In this document: one piece after another, positions 24,611 through 36,500 of the stretch
How positions within the stretch are numbered: position 1 is the stretch's first letter
Layout of the letters: every line of letters begins with the position of its first letter
Assembly: GCF_958450345.1 (NCBI RefSeq)
Contig: NC_088780.1
Span: forward strand, 6,548,701-6,612,700
Source of the DNA: Calliphora vicina
Lineage: Eukaryota; Arthropoda; Insecta; Diptera; Calliphoridae
Length of the DNA: 64,000 nucleotides
Reading direction: 5' to 3'
Made by a program: the position numbers and the translations under genes
Notes under the pieces: generated by a model
What the model was told of the DNA's origin: nothing
Seen by the model: the letters and a program-made list of their open reading frames with translations, nothing else
Databases searched by the model: none

Positions 24611-25431
24611 CAGTGTTACAAAACACGCCCCACCAGAAGAATTTTTACTCGCTGTTTAGCACTCAAATGTTCTTATTTTTTCACTTTTTTTAATTTTATT
24701 ACATCTACAAAAATCCAATTGTTTTTATGATGAAACTGACTAACGGCTATGCAGAGGAGTGCCCTAGCTGATTCTCTACTTCTACTTCCTAATAATACTT
24801 CTTCCTAGTGAGATTCCTTCTTTGATTTCCAGCTTTCATATTGCAGACCCACTACTTTACTTTCTTTGTTTTCACGTTGATTTCTTTAAACGTTTCTTTC
24901 ACACTTGATATACAATATATTGAGTAAATAATTTTGGGAAAAAAATAAAAAATCTAATGAAAATCAAATGTATTTTCACGCTATTTGCAACAATTTTCAC
25001 AGTATTTTATTTTTTATTTGCATGCAAAAGTTGTCTACTGTCTACTACAATGATGGTAATTTGGCGATTTTATCATCCAAATCAGCGATATTAAAACCAG
25101 TTTAGCGGAGATCTTTTTTACCAATTAATGGTCTTTTTGCTATGTAAAAAGGAATGGAATCATTTTAGAAATACTAATTTCATTTTTAAAATCGCAAATT
25201 TAATAACATATCTATATAAAACAGTTGTGATTTATCGTTAAAATTTTAATTAAAAAAATGAATTTTAGAACATATTTAATGAGTTTTGACGAATTTAAAG
25301 TTACCAACACTGAATACTAAATTCAGTACTTTCTTTTTACAACAGAGTTGTATAATTTTGGCATTGTTTATCGTCGACGTCATTATTGTTTTCCTTTTCT
25401 TATTTTGTTTTTGCCTTTTTGCAAAGCAAAT
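24611..25431. other. Upstream region of the dipeptidyl peptidase gene
   Basis: This should hold the 5' UTR and promoter of the minus-strand gene starting at 24610. I see no convincing TATA box or initiator. The region towards 25380 is T-rich. Confidence 0.3.
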
Positions 25432-26044
25432 CAGAGATGGGAATAGACAAATTTTATTTATTGGCAATGGTACCGGTGTTGCCACTTGGAGTGGCAACAC
25501 TGGTACCACTCCACTGGGGAGTCCTTTACCCAAAAATCAGACAGTAACATTAAGAAACACTTGGAAAAAGTTTATCTCCATGAGTATGCAGTCTTTCAAT
25601 GGAAAAGGAGTATGTGCAACATAAATCCGAAAATGTTAATTTGAAAAGAAGAGCCAAACGAAAAAGACTTAGAGAGCGCAAGGACGAAAACGAAAAACAT
25701 TCAGTCAGAAGATACGGAGCACAAAAGTTTAAATAATGAAATCGTCGTAGATGATCCTTTGGTTGTACACGATCAAGATGAACCTATCTATGGTGTTGGA
25801 CATTGCCAACATAAAAATTGAGCATTACAAAAAATTTGACACTAAGCCGGGCGATATAGCCCTGAATAGAAGAATAGATAAGACGATATTAGATCTCATG
25901 GTGGATGTTCTGTTGCCCTTTATTGTTGTAGAAGGTACGGCATTTAAGCGCCTGCATTTGTCCGATCCTTGTAAACCAAGCAGGTACTCTGTAAAACCTG
26001 TAGACTATTACAAAAATGATCAGAATTTTACCAAAAAAAATTAA
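25432..26044 (+). mobile_element. hAT-type transposon remnant
   Basis: CAGAGATGGGAAT at 25432 resembles a hAT terminal repeat. The reading frame near 25820-26000 gives a segment containing IDKTILDLMVDVLLPF, then VVEGTAFKRL, then KPSRYSVK. That is the order of the conserved block near the start of hAT/ZBED transposase cores (Asp-Lys, Pro-Phe, Val-Glu, Phe-x-x-Leu, Pro-Ser-Arg). Upstream there is a short basic ORF (about 25599-25735) interrupted by stops. No right-hand terminal repeat is found, so the element is truncated and decayed. Confidence 0.55.
25469..25507. repeat. Short hairpin inside the hAT remnant
   Basis: GGTACCGGTGTTGCCACT (25469-25486) is the reverse complement of 25490-25507 with one mismatch, leaving a 3-base loop. 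Confidence 0.7.
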
Positions 26045-26791
26045 AAATTGTTTTTAGTATTTATTTTAAAGTATGTATGCTTTAATGAAAGGTATTAGCA
26101 CTAGTATTTGTTTTTTTCTAATTGGATCTATATGTAATACTAATTCACTATATGGTCGAATATTATTTTCAAAAGAAAATGTCCAATTTGAACCATAAAT
26201 TGTTTACCTCTTAACGTTTTCAAGAAAATTGCAATTTTTGCTTCATTTTCTAAAAAAAAAACAGTTACATTAACATTTTCTCAAAGTAACTTAAAATAAA
26301 TATGGAAATCCTGATCTCGAAAAATACATCAATGTACAATCATTTTAAAATCTCGAATCTTGGGACTTTTAAAAACCAGTTCTATTAATTCAATATGTAT
26401 AATGTATGTTATTCTTAATTTAACTTCAATTTTCATGCTGAGGCGAGTACTTAAGATGTATCAATACTATTTTTAATTAAAAATTATTAAAAAAAAAAAA
26501 CAAAAATTAAACAATCTTGTAAAGAAATACGATATTTATATATTTGTATTATTTATTATATTTTGTTAAAAAGATGCAGTTCATTAAATTACATACTGCA
26601 ATGAAAATTTGTAGTGGACTGCATGCAAATCATTTCAAATTAACAAAAATATCTTTCAAAGTATGATTCTAATAAGCTTTTTTTTTAAAAAAAATAACAT
26701 TGTATTTAGTAGTGAGTTCTAACAAGTTTCAATGTTTTGAAAACGCGTCTGAATAAGAATGATTGATCAACATCATCTTCTTCACATATAA
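26045..26791. other. 3' flank of the UBAP1-like gene
   Basis: Bases 26286-26775 are shared, in inverted orientation, with the downstream part of the pseudogene copy (about 14790-15277), which marks one end of the duplicated segment. A-rich and T-rich runs at 26487-26500 and 26680-26695 are the only other features. Confidence 0.6.
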
Positions 26792-28369
26792 CTATGAAAT
26801 TAAATCGTCCAAAGCTTTATTTTTATTATTTTCATTACGTATTAACGCATCAGATATTTTACTTTCTTCAAATCCCAAGTCCACAAGTTCACTTAGGGGT
26901 ATTAGATGCTCAATAACCTGCGTAGAAGGTACATGTTAAAACGTTTTTTTTTTTTTAAATTAAGAACAAAAATGTATTACAATTTTACCTTTTTATCATC
27001 AGTTCCCACAAGTTGAACAATTCTTGCTACACGTTTATAAGGAAATCCCATTGCACTTATTTGATCAACTAGTTGCTTGGCTTTACTATCCAATTTACTT
27101 AATATATCTTCCTTCTCAGTATCAGTATCATTAATTTTTGTTGTTGCTTCTTTTGATAAACATATATGTACAAATATTTATTATTATAATCTCCATACTT
27201 CAAAACGATGTATACATACCAATGTTTTCAGTAGATTCTTCCGTATTGTAACTACAATTTTTGTATCTTCTAATTTCTGAGTTTCGAACTTCATCACGCA
27301 GTTCTTTTAAAATATCCGGCACACTTTTCGATTTGGTCACTTGGTCCTCCATTAACGCCTGTAATCTGTTATATGGCATAGGATTTTCTGAATCTACTTT
27401 ATTGGTATTTTGGTTGCCATGATTTGATTGGTAATTATAATAATTATTCGAATTGGTTAGTCCATTATATTGGTGTTGAGGCGACGTAGTGGGAGCAGGC
27501 AAGTTGGCATTATATTGTATTGCAGACATAGATATTGTGTGATGGTCCCTGAGCTCAGTTAACGCTCCCTGAGTAGAGTTAAGATCATAGTTGAATCTGG
27601 GTAAATTATTATTAGGTTTTGGAATGTTTTCCGCTGTTTTTAACGAATCCGTATGAATTTGCGTGATCTGTTTCTGCTCAGGGTATACATTATTAGGACT
27701 TTCATTGATTAGTTCATCGGCTGGAGATTTTATTTGGGTATTGTGTAAAACTTGGGCCAATACGTCCAAGTCATTAATGGTTTTCAATTCAATATTATCA
27801 AAGGGAGAGGATGTATCATCCTCAAAATCTTTGTAATTGAATGAATTCGCCAGAGTGCTATTAGAATTACTAGAGCTGCTATTATAAGACAATACTGTCG
27901 GTTGCAATATATTATGGAAGCTATTCACCGTTTCCGTCACACAAATCTGCGGTGCCGTTTGTTTGGATTCTAAAATGCCTGTACCATTCTTTCTGCATTT
28001 CATATCCATTTCTACTTTTTCTTCTTCCTCCCCCGAGGATAGGTCATCTGTACTAGGATATGATACGCTATAAAGTAGATTCTTTTGTCTATCTTCATCC
28101 TCCCGTTTACGTTGCTGTTCCCTTCTCGAGATTCGCTCCCTTCTCAGTTCCTTATTACGCTGACGTATACGTTTCCATTGTTCAATTTTTGACAAGGCCT
28201 TCTGCTCGAGTTGCAAATCGTATGAAAACACTGGGCAATTCCGATAATAGTTTTCTTCCAAATTCAATTTGTTTGCCAATGATTGTGGCAGTTTATAGAT
28301 AGGAGGAGGAGGTTTATATTTTTCGGCTATCTTAACTGGTACGCCATCCATATAATTGGCATTGTACAT
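26792..28369 (-). CDS. UBAP1: UBAP1-like ESCRT-I subunit
   Basis: UBAP1 is a subunit of the endosomal ESCRT-I complex and binds ubiquitinated cargo for sorting into multivesicular bodies. Exons 27220-28369, 26989-27149 and 26792-26917 join in phase to 478 residues (human UBAP1 is about 502). Residues 6-22 (YMDGVPVKIAEKYKPPP) match the N-terminal ESCRT-binding motif. A central SPFDNIELKTINDLDVL motif is the most distinctive UBAP1 signature. Exons 2 and 3 encode the C-terminal ubiquitin-binding helices, with MGFPYKRVARIV and LGFEESKISDAL. A charged helix (residues about 55-95) follows the N-terminal motif, and the middle is Asn/Ser-rich. Introns are 70 and 71 bp with GT-AG ends. The gene diverges from SNAPC4/Pbp95. 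Its 3' half was the source of the broken copy at 14225-15277. Confidence 0.88.
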
Positions 28370-29422
28370 ACTGTTCCTGAACAGTCACAGTTTGCCCTCA
28401 CATACAAACAACTTTTACTTTTTATTTTGTTTGCAACAATTAAATTAAAAATGTGTAAAACTATGAGTATGACTTTTTTTGTGTTTCTATTGCTAATGCA
28501 AAATTTGTTAATTTGTGGAAAAAAACGGAGAAAAATTTTAGATAAATTACCAAGAGTTGCCACACTTACAAAAAATTAAAACGTAACAAAATGTACATTG
28601 AAAGCGTTGTACGTCGGATATATCTCAATTATTTACATGTTGTAAACAAAGAATCTATGAATTTTTATAAAAAATTTGTGAATCATATTTGACTCTTGGG
28701 ACTTGATTCTCAATTTATAAAAGAAATAATAAGGAGAAGTTGTATATAATATAATTTATCGGCATTTCCACGGTCGCGAACCGCACATTCCTACGCCTTT
28801 GAAGTGAAAAATTTAGAAATCGGAATAATTTTTATTTTTTTCTTTAAAAGACAGATTTTGTCATTACTTGTTGCCAAAATATTGGCAGTAACTTGTTATC
28901 CCGAACGAGACATAATATATAACTCGTTTTCGACTGCATGGAGACAACGGTATATAATTTGGTAACGGTATTTTAGAGATAACTGTAATTGCAGTTTTTT
29001 CATTAACTATAGCTTAGCGGTAACGGTAGTCGAGCCGAAAGAGTATTTTAGGTATAGCGGTAGCCAACTCTATGAATTACAAGGGCATGTATTCCCTTGT
29101 AATGTATATTTTTTACAAGATTAATTACATGTCATTCAGTAATCATATTTTTGATTTGATTTTTGTTTACAATAATCAAAGGTTACGAATACATTTATTT
29201 ATTGTTAGAAATTTAAAATATTGTTGACGGATACGCTCTGATTGTGCCGATACTTTGTTATCGAATTATGCCCAATCATTTGTAAACACTCAAAAGTCTG
29301 GTATCTTATTTTATTGCAGCATTTGACAGTTTTTTGTTTGTTTGTATTCTCTTATTTTTTTTGTATTTATTCCTTTAAAACTCGATGGATATATTTTTTC
29401 AAAGAAGTTTTTATTTCTAATA
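28370..29422. promoter_or_regulatory. Shared upstream region of UBAP1 and SNAPC4/Pbp95
   Basis: Two divergent start codons lie 1053 bp apart, so both promoters should be in this interval. No TATA box stands out. Bases about 28750-29080 are less AT-rich, with a repeated GGTAACGGTA word (28960, 29020). They share GCATTTCCACG and ATCCCGAACGA with the element at 40284-40682, so part of this region is probably a mobile-element relic. Confidence 0.4.
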
Positions 29423-31917
29423 ATGGCGACAAATACTAATGAAGAAATGAAAACAAAATTGGAAAAAGCATTAATCCTGAATCGACAAATGCAAGGAGAA
29501 CTACTAATCATGCGAGGAAAGCTAGAGAAGCTATTGTCAAATGTCAAAGACACCTATAAAATTAATGATATATTACTGAAGGAAGGCATTGTTAGACGAC
29601 GAAAAAAGGGAATTGGAATAAAAGGAGCATATTTGAGAGGTGGAACGTTCTACTTAAAGGGAAATATGTTTTTCAAAGATATAAATTGTCGTAATTGTCC
29701 AAATAATCGAGATTATGAAACAAGAAAATTGGAAAACGAAATGTTTCCAATGGATTTGAACTTAAAATCGAGACATGTTTGGTCTACTGCTGATAAGCAA
29801 GGTGTTATATTGGGTATTAAGGAACAGGTAAGAAAGCATTGAAATTGTACTTTAAATCGATGGCCAAATAAAATGTTTTTTTTTATTTTTAGATAATCGA
29901 TTACTTGTCAAAATCACCTAAGCGCCGTGGTGAGGAAAATAAAGAAGTAGATAGTGAGAAGTTGGCAAAACTTTTAAACATGGTTCCGAAAGATTTTCGC
30001 ATCGATTGGGTTAATTTATCAAGTTATAATGTGCAGCATCGTCATTCGCCCAAAACATGTGAGGCTATTTGGAATTTATTTTTACATCCGTCTTTAAAGC
30101 GAACTGTCTGGTCGATAAAAGAAAATCATAAGCTTTTGGAAGCCGCCAAAAAATATAGTTTTCAAAATTGGCAAGCTATAGCCAATGATGTAGGACAAAG
30201 ATCAGATTTTCAGGTATATTGATATTTGAAAAAAAAAAAATGTTTTAAAAATTGTACGTTCCTCTTTATTTGTATTTAGTGTTTTGTTCAATATAAAAAT
30301 TACGTCTGTCACATGTTGCCCGAATCTACAACAAAATGGTCTAAAGATGATGACAAACGACTGCTGGAAGTAATAGCCAAAAATAATGTAAATGGGATTA
30401 TTAATTGGAGCAATGTAAATGCGTACTTTCCACATAAAGCCAAAAACACGTTGCATACTCGCTATAATCACACGCTTAATCCGGACGTTCATGTTGGTGG
30501 TATGTTTAAATATGCATATAGTTATTAATTGTATTAAATATTAATTAATTGCTAAACACTAACCATTTGTTACTCTTTTTAAACAGTCCCTTTTACTCCA
30601 GAAGAAGACCTGCTTTTAATAGCAGCTGTAAAAGAATATGGTACAAAATTCAACTGCATACCGCGTACCCTATTCCCAAATCGATCGCTGATACAATTAC
30701 GTACTCATTATAATAACGTTCTATCTAAACGTCATAACCGACTTCCATGGTCTTTAGAGGATGACATTAAGTTAATGGATCTTGTGACAGTAAATGGTAC
30801 TAAATCCTGGCTGGTATGTGAAAAATCGTTTAATGGAAAACATTCACGCATAAGTTGTCGCACACGATTTTTAACTATAAAAAAGTATTTGGAAAAGAAT
30901 CCTGATGCAGGCATTGATGACATTCCTAGAAAACAGATAAAATCAAGATGCGCTATCAACATCGAAAATTGGAAAGAAAAAGTTGAGGAACTGTCTGCAA
31001 ATCCAGACGGTGTAAAATTGAAAAAGGAAAAATTTCAAAAACAAAAAAACGATAAACTTCAAAACAAAAAACATGAAAAAGTAAGAAAACCAAAACAGAA
31101 TGCAATTAAAAAAACAAAAAAAGAAAAGCTTAAGACCGCTGTTAAAGAAGAAATCGAACCGATTGAGGCAATACTACCTAATGAAGAGAAAATTCAACCA
31201 GTTGAAGAAAAATTACAACAAATTTCTGAAAACATACAATCAATTACAGAAAATCTACAAATTATAAAAAATGAGGAAAAACGAATTAGAAAGTCCCAAG
31301 CAATACAGAAGAAAATAATTGAAAAGCCCTACATACCGCGATTACGAATGAATGGTATAAGAAATTATAATTTTTTTAAATATGCCTACAATTTTAATAT
31401 GAAACAACACCCCTGCGATAACATATTAATAAACAACGAGGATTTTACTATTGCAATGTCAGCTTTGAATCCCCAAATACCATTATCAATAGATAATTAT
31501 AAATTTGATACCAGTATACCAGAGAATGTTAAACTAAATATAAGAAATAATCCACCACAACTATCAATTTATGAAAAACTTCAACGTTTGCCTCCAAATT
31601 GGTCTACAGCCATGGGATTTCGGGCACTATGTATACACACAGCAACTAATTCGACTACCCAACCATCTGAGCATTTTGTGGACAACACAAACGATTCAAT
31701 AACAAATTTTCGAGAACGTTTACGTTCAGTTTTCTACTCAACAGCGCTGCTAAGTCGTTTAAACCCTGACATGGTGGGTATTAAAATGGCTGAAACCCCA
31801 AAACCAAAAGTGGTCAAACGTAAACGATCTTATAGCAATAAAGTTAATGAAAAAAATACAAATAAAAAAAAATGTATTGAAATTATAGAAAATATAAAAA
31901 CTGAATTTGAAACGTAA
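29423..31917 (+). CDS. Pbp95: SNAPc large subunit, Myb-repeat protein (SNAPC4/SNAP190 homologue)
   Basis: This is the DNA-binding subunit of the complex that recognises the proximal sequence element of snRNA-type genes for RNA polymerases II and III. Exons 29423-29827, 29893-30213, 30280-30499 and 30587-31917 join in phase to 758 residues; introns are 65, 66 and 87 bp. Several Myb repeats run from about residue 205 to 420. Their tryptophan-anchored starts include VWSIKENHKLLEAAKKY, KWSKDDDKRLLEVIAKN, FTPEEDLLLIAAVKEYG and PWSLEDDIKLMDLV. A Lys/Glu-rich stretch (about residues 460-560) is probably coiled or disordered, and the tail is basic. I chose the Met at 29423 (MATNTNEE), which is preceded by in-frame codons back to an ATG at 29342; those upstream residues look like untranslated sequence. 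The assignment to the fly gene is inferred from architecture. Confidence 0.87.
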
Positions 31918-32164
31918 ATAAATTAAACTAGAATTCGTTAGATGAATTATTAAATTATAAATAATGTCAAAGCTATAAAATGCAAATACCAATAATGTAA
32001 TTTTTAATTACTTTAAATCATCATTTTGTAAATTAAATCATTAAGTCATCACTTTGTAAATTTTTTAGAACTTTGAATAAACAAAAACGTACAATTAAAA
32101 AAAACAAAAAAAAAATAATCTTTAAAAATATCAAAGTTTTTTATTTCGTTTAGAATTAGTTATT
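31918..32164. other. 3' flank of SNAPC4/Pbp95
   Basis: A-rich sequence with AATAAA-like signals directly after the stop (31917) and again near 32075. Nothing else is seen. Confidence 0.4.
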
Positions 32165-32910
32165 TACAATCAGAGCTTCGTATTAATTAATTCAATTTGA
32201 GCATAATTCACTAAACTTAAATAAGAATAAAAAAAATGTCGGCCATTTATTCCATGAATCCATTCCCAGCGGAGTCAATATAGCCATGTTCGTCAGTATG
32301 ATGAAATCAACTTTCCGTAGCCCCCAAATACATCCAATAACTCCGAAATTTTTCCGGCTCGGTTGCTATTTAAAATCGAGAAAATCGGTCACAAATGGCT
32401 GAGATATAAGGAAATAACCCGGACAACTTCGATTTTTGACCTATTTTTTTTACCTATATCTGGATTACTAATTCATTAATATAGACAATATGGATATCTA
32501 ATGATAGATATCTCATAGATCTTTACAATGACGTATATAATACCATATTAAGTTGGACCTACAATGGGTCAAAATCGGAAAAAATATTTTTTAATCCGAT
32601 TTTTTTTTCACCAAAAGTTTTCTTCGCTAAATATAAAAAAACATTTAAAAAACAAAAAAAAAAAATGTTTAAAATTAAAAAACAAAAAAAAAAATTTTAA
32701 AATTCAAAAAAAAATTTTTCCAAAAAATTAAAAAACAATTTTGGAAAAAAAATTTTGTTTACCTAAAAATATTTAAAATTTTTATTTTGAAGTATTATTT
32801 GGTGAAGGGTATATAATATTCGGTACAGCCGAATATAGCTCTCTTACTTGTTTTTTTATAGCTTTTCCTTTATTGTGAGATTTCCATAGAATTCATTTAT
32901 TCATCGGTTA
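32165..32910 (+). repeat. Family B repeat (copy 2) interrupted by a family A repeat
   Basis: Bases 32165-32274 match the start of the family B copy at 11743 (GAGCTTCG, TTCAATTTGAGC, AATGTCGGCCATTT). Family B words return at about 32888 (TAGAATTCATTTATTCATCGG). The intervening 32275-32850 is a family A copy ending in the hairpin ATTCGGTACAGCCGAAT (32818-32834) followed by TAGCTCTCTTACTTG. This is a nested insertion. Confidence 0.6.
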
Positions 32911-33574
32911 CGAGGTAACGTTTTTTCATCATTCACATAAAAATTGAATTTGAAAATAGTGTCACATTCGTATACGAGCGAACGTGATTTTTTTTTTTAA
33001 TTTTGGGATTCCTATAATCAATTTGATGTCATTCGATAACGAGCGAGGATGATACTCGAAAGCAAGGAAGCATTCGAAATCTAGATCTTTTTCTTTTTCA
33101 ATTTAGAACACCATTTTAAAAATATGTAAGTAAAAGACTATTAGTTGGTTAATAATGACAAAATCTTTTTTTATATTTTTAATAAGTATTTTTTTTTTAA
33201 CATGTAACATTTGTTGTAATAGATACGAGATACACTTCATACATTATATGTTTCTTTAAAATTTTGCTAAAAACTAAATACAGTTATATTTTAGTATTTA
33301 GCTTTTGTAAATTGTTGCAAATTATAATATAATTAAAAGCCGTATTTCATTGTTCTTATTGTAAGCAACAACATGACGAATATGTAAGTATGTATAAATA
33401 CATTATGTATTGTTTGTATTATATGTATATAGGTATGTATCTATGTAGTATTAATATTATTCTATACTTATTGTTAGTTATAGTATATTATATATGTATT
33501 TTTTAATCAATGCTAATTAAAATATTAATTAAAACTTTGCCATGCAAAGTTTTTCTTTTTTTTATTTGCAACAT
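32911..33574. other. Intergenic DNA and HEATR5B 3' UTR
   Basis: AT-rich, with a TATG-rich microsatellite-like stretch at 33375-33500. The last part should be the 3' UTR of the minus-strand gene that ends at 33575. No gene is seen. Confidence 0.4.
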
Positions 33575-36500
33575 TTATTGGAAATTACTAAAATCAGTTT
33601 TCAGTTTTATAGTGGGTTTCTGTTGTTTGTCGAGGCCATTGCGAGACTGTGCCGTCTGCACCCGGTTGGCAATAGCCACAGATTGCTGTTGACAACGAAC
33701 TGCCGCTTCTAATTTTTGACGCAATTCTGGTGACTGGCCCATCAATGACTTAAATTCCTGTGGATATTTAGGGCCGATTTTCATAAGCCATTGTAATGCC
33801 TGTTCGTGTAATTGACGTTGATATTTTGGTAGATTGCGCCATTTCGAAGGCTCAGCTAGATAGTTAATTAGCACTGGCACCAGTAGAGTTAACATTTGTA
33901 TGCCTATATGCGGGCAAATGTAGGAAAATTATGGAATAAATAAATATATAGAACATTTTAATGTAATTAATTAGTTATTCATTAAAGAAAATTTCGTATG
34001 AGGGTTAAATTAAGGGTAAAATCTAGTGGAAATTACTATTGTTTTTGTAATAAAATAGAAATTAACATAATAATAAAAACTAAACAACAATGATGATTTT
34101 AGTACATGTAGTATGAATGACTGGATGTATGATGCACTATGTAAGTTGCCAAATGACAAAGTATTTTATTTTTAAATTACCTTGCATAAGATTTCCTATA
34201 TTATTATATTATGTTATTATATGTTTAATTACATATTATGTTTAGGACGGACATAATTGATGATAGTTAGGGATAGTTAGATTTCGTGATTATCGTAATG
34301 CATTAGAAGATAAAATAAAGATAGATAAATAAATAAGTAAAAATTACAAATGATTTGATATACGTATTAATTTCATTGTATAATGCTAAAATTATGTTAG
34401 AGAGATGTTTAAGAATTTATTGCTTAAATATTCGTTGGAAATAACAATAGCATAGTATAACAATAGTAGTATATTTTCAAATGTATTTTCGAGAATTTTG
34501 CTTTTAAAAATCTCATTTTTTTTCTATAAATGGATATGAAAAATCTCCCTCACATACATATTCACGCAACGTATATGAGGAAAATAAAAAATTTTGGAGA
34601 ATTTGATTAAAAATATTTTTTAATCACTTTTTTCATTTGTGGTTTGTTTATACGCCGATACTTAAACCTGCCAAAAATTGTACTCGTTAATAATTTTCCT
34701 CATTGCGCGCTAAAATAATGTTTTTCAAAAAATAATGTTTAAAATTTGGGTTAAATGTTATTTTTATGCAGGAGGCTGTATTCAATACATTCAAATTCGA
34801 AATGTATTGTGAAATGTTTAAGGATATATTTTGAGGTAGATAGATAGATTTGACACTAATTTTGCTGTACTGGACATAATAAAAAATAGATTTTTTTCTT
34901 AATATAAATTGTAACTATCACGACTTTTATTATAAAAGTGAGAAAACAAAATTTTGAAATTTCACAAAATTTTTAAAAAGTGCATAAAACGTTTGTGATA
35001 CCTCTGAATGGCTATCGCGAAAAACATATTTTTTTTTTTTTTTAAATTTCCATACATTTGAAATGCTATTTTCATCATTTTATTTGACTAATGAGCTCGT
35101 GTTCATTGAATAATTTAAAAAAATCGGTAAATTCTGGTTTCATTTGTATATTTTTTTTCCGCCAAGTATTTCCATAATTATTTATAGGCTATAAAAATGT
35201 CCAAAGTCTAGTGATTCTAACTTATGTTGGATTTAAACTGCAAGTTTGAAACTGTTAGTACATACATATGTATATCAAATTAATGAGATAGCTCTTGTAT
35301 GTTTTAAAGCATATTTTAAAATTTTTAATGACCATAAGACGTGAACACTTAGTAACCTAAAATTTCCGATTCACAACTTTTTTTATGGTTTACCGATATG
35401 TGTCATTGATTTATTAATTTTGAAACCCAAATAAAATACAAGCCATCTGAATTCAGTTTCGACGATTCACCAAAATGTTTGATTTTCCTCATATAAAATA
35501 ATAAATTCTTCAACAATTCTCTTTAGATATAAATATTATCAAAAAACTTTTAGGGTATTAGTGCATATTAATTCTGTTTCATTAAGGACAACAAATAAGA
35601 AGAAAACTTCTTAACATAAAAAATGTTTGCATTAACTTACGATTATGTGGTTCAGCTAATTCAATAAGAGCTTCAACGGTTACAATGCTTTCCAAAACAA
35701 TTTGCAATTCTAGATCGGTTCGTGGCTGCTTGGAATTCTCCATATACAAGCCCTCAATAATGCGGGGAGCCAGAGCATGTATGTAGGGTGTAGACACCTT
35801 TAACTCGGATTGTGAAAATATCAGACGGGCCGTTTGTATGCACTTTAGTTTTACGGACAAATTATCCGATTGCAAATACTGACGGAAGTGATTAATGCAA
35901 GGATATTGTAGAGATGGTGTTGACACTACTGGCGCAGGAGTGTGCAGTATGAAAACAGCTATAGCCCTCAGCATAGTCACCTCATCCATTTTTCTATCCT
36001 CATTGTTGCCTGCGGTTTTTGTTAGATCCACTATGGTGGCCAAAGAGCTTTGTAATAGTTCTTGCCACTCGCTAGCTACCGACGGATGTTTGGACCATTT
36101 ATCTTTGCAAATAGATTCCAGAGCATGTAAAGCTGCTTGAATGGCCACCGTATTGGCTAAAATGGTGGAGTCAATAAAAGATTTATTAGCTATTTCCTTT
36201 ATAATGGAAGTTGTCATGTATAGTATGGTGGGTAATATAGCTAAAGCTCCTTTGGGAGAACAGAGAGTGGTTAGTTCCTCAACGCATTCCAAAGCACTGG
36301 CCACTAATCTGCCATTGTCCTCTGCCAATTTATTAAAGAATGATTGTGAAGATAACGCCGTTTTGGCTATTAAATCCTGACGAAATTGTACCGTATTCGC
36401 GGCCCCAGGATTCATGGTTGGAATTTGACGTACAAAAAGACATAAACACACCTCTAAAATGGCGTATATGTGTGAGGATCCAGGTGTTATTTCCCCTGAA

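Noticed and set aside
29342..29422. Upstream ATG at 29342 as the SNAPC4/Pbp95 start
   Set aside because: The added 27 residues are hydrophobic and T-rich like untranslated sequence and do not fit a nuclear DNA-binding protein; 29423 is preferred, though not proven.
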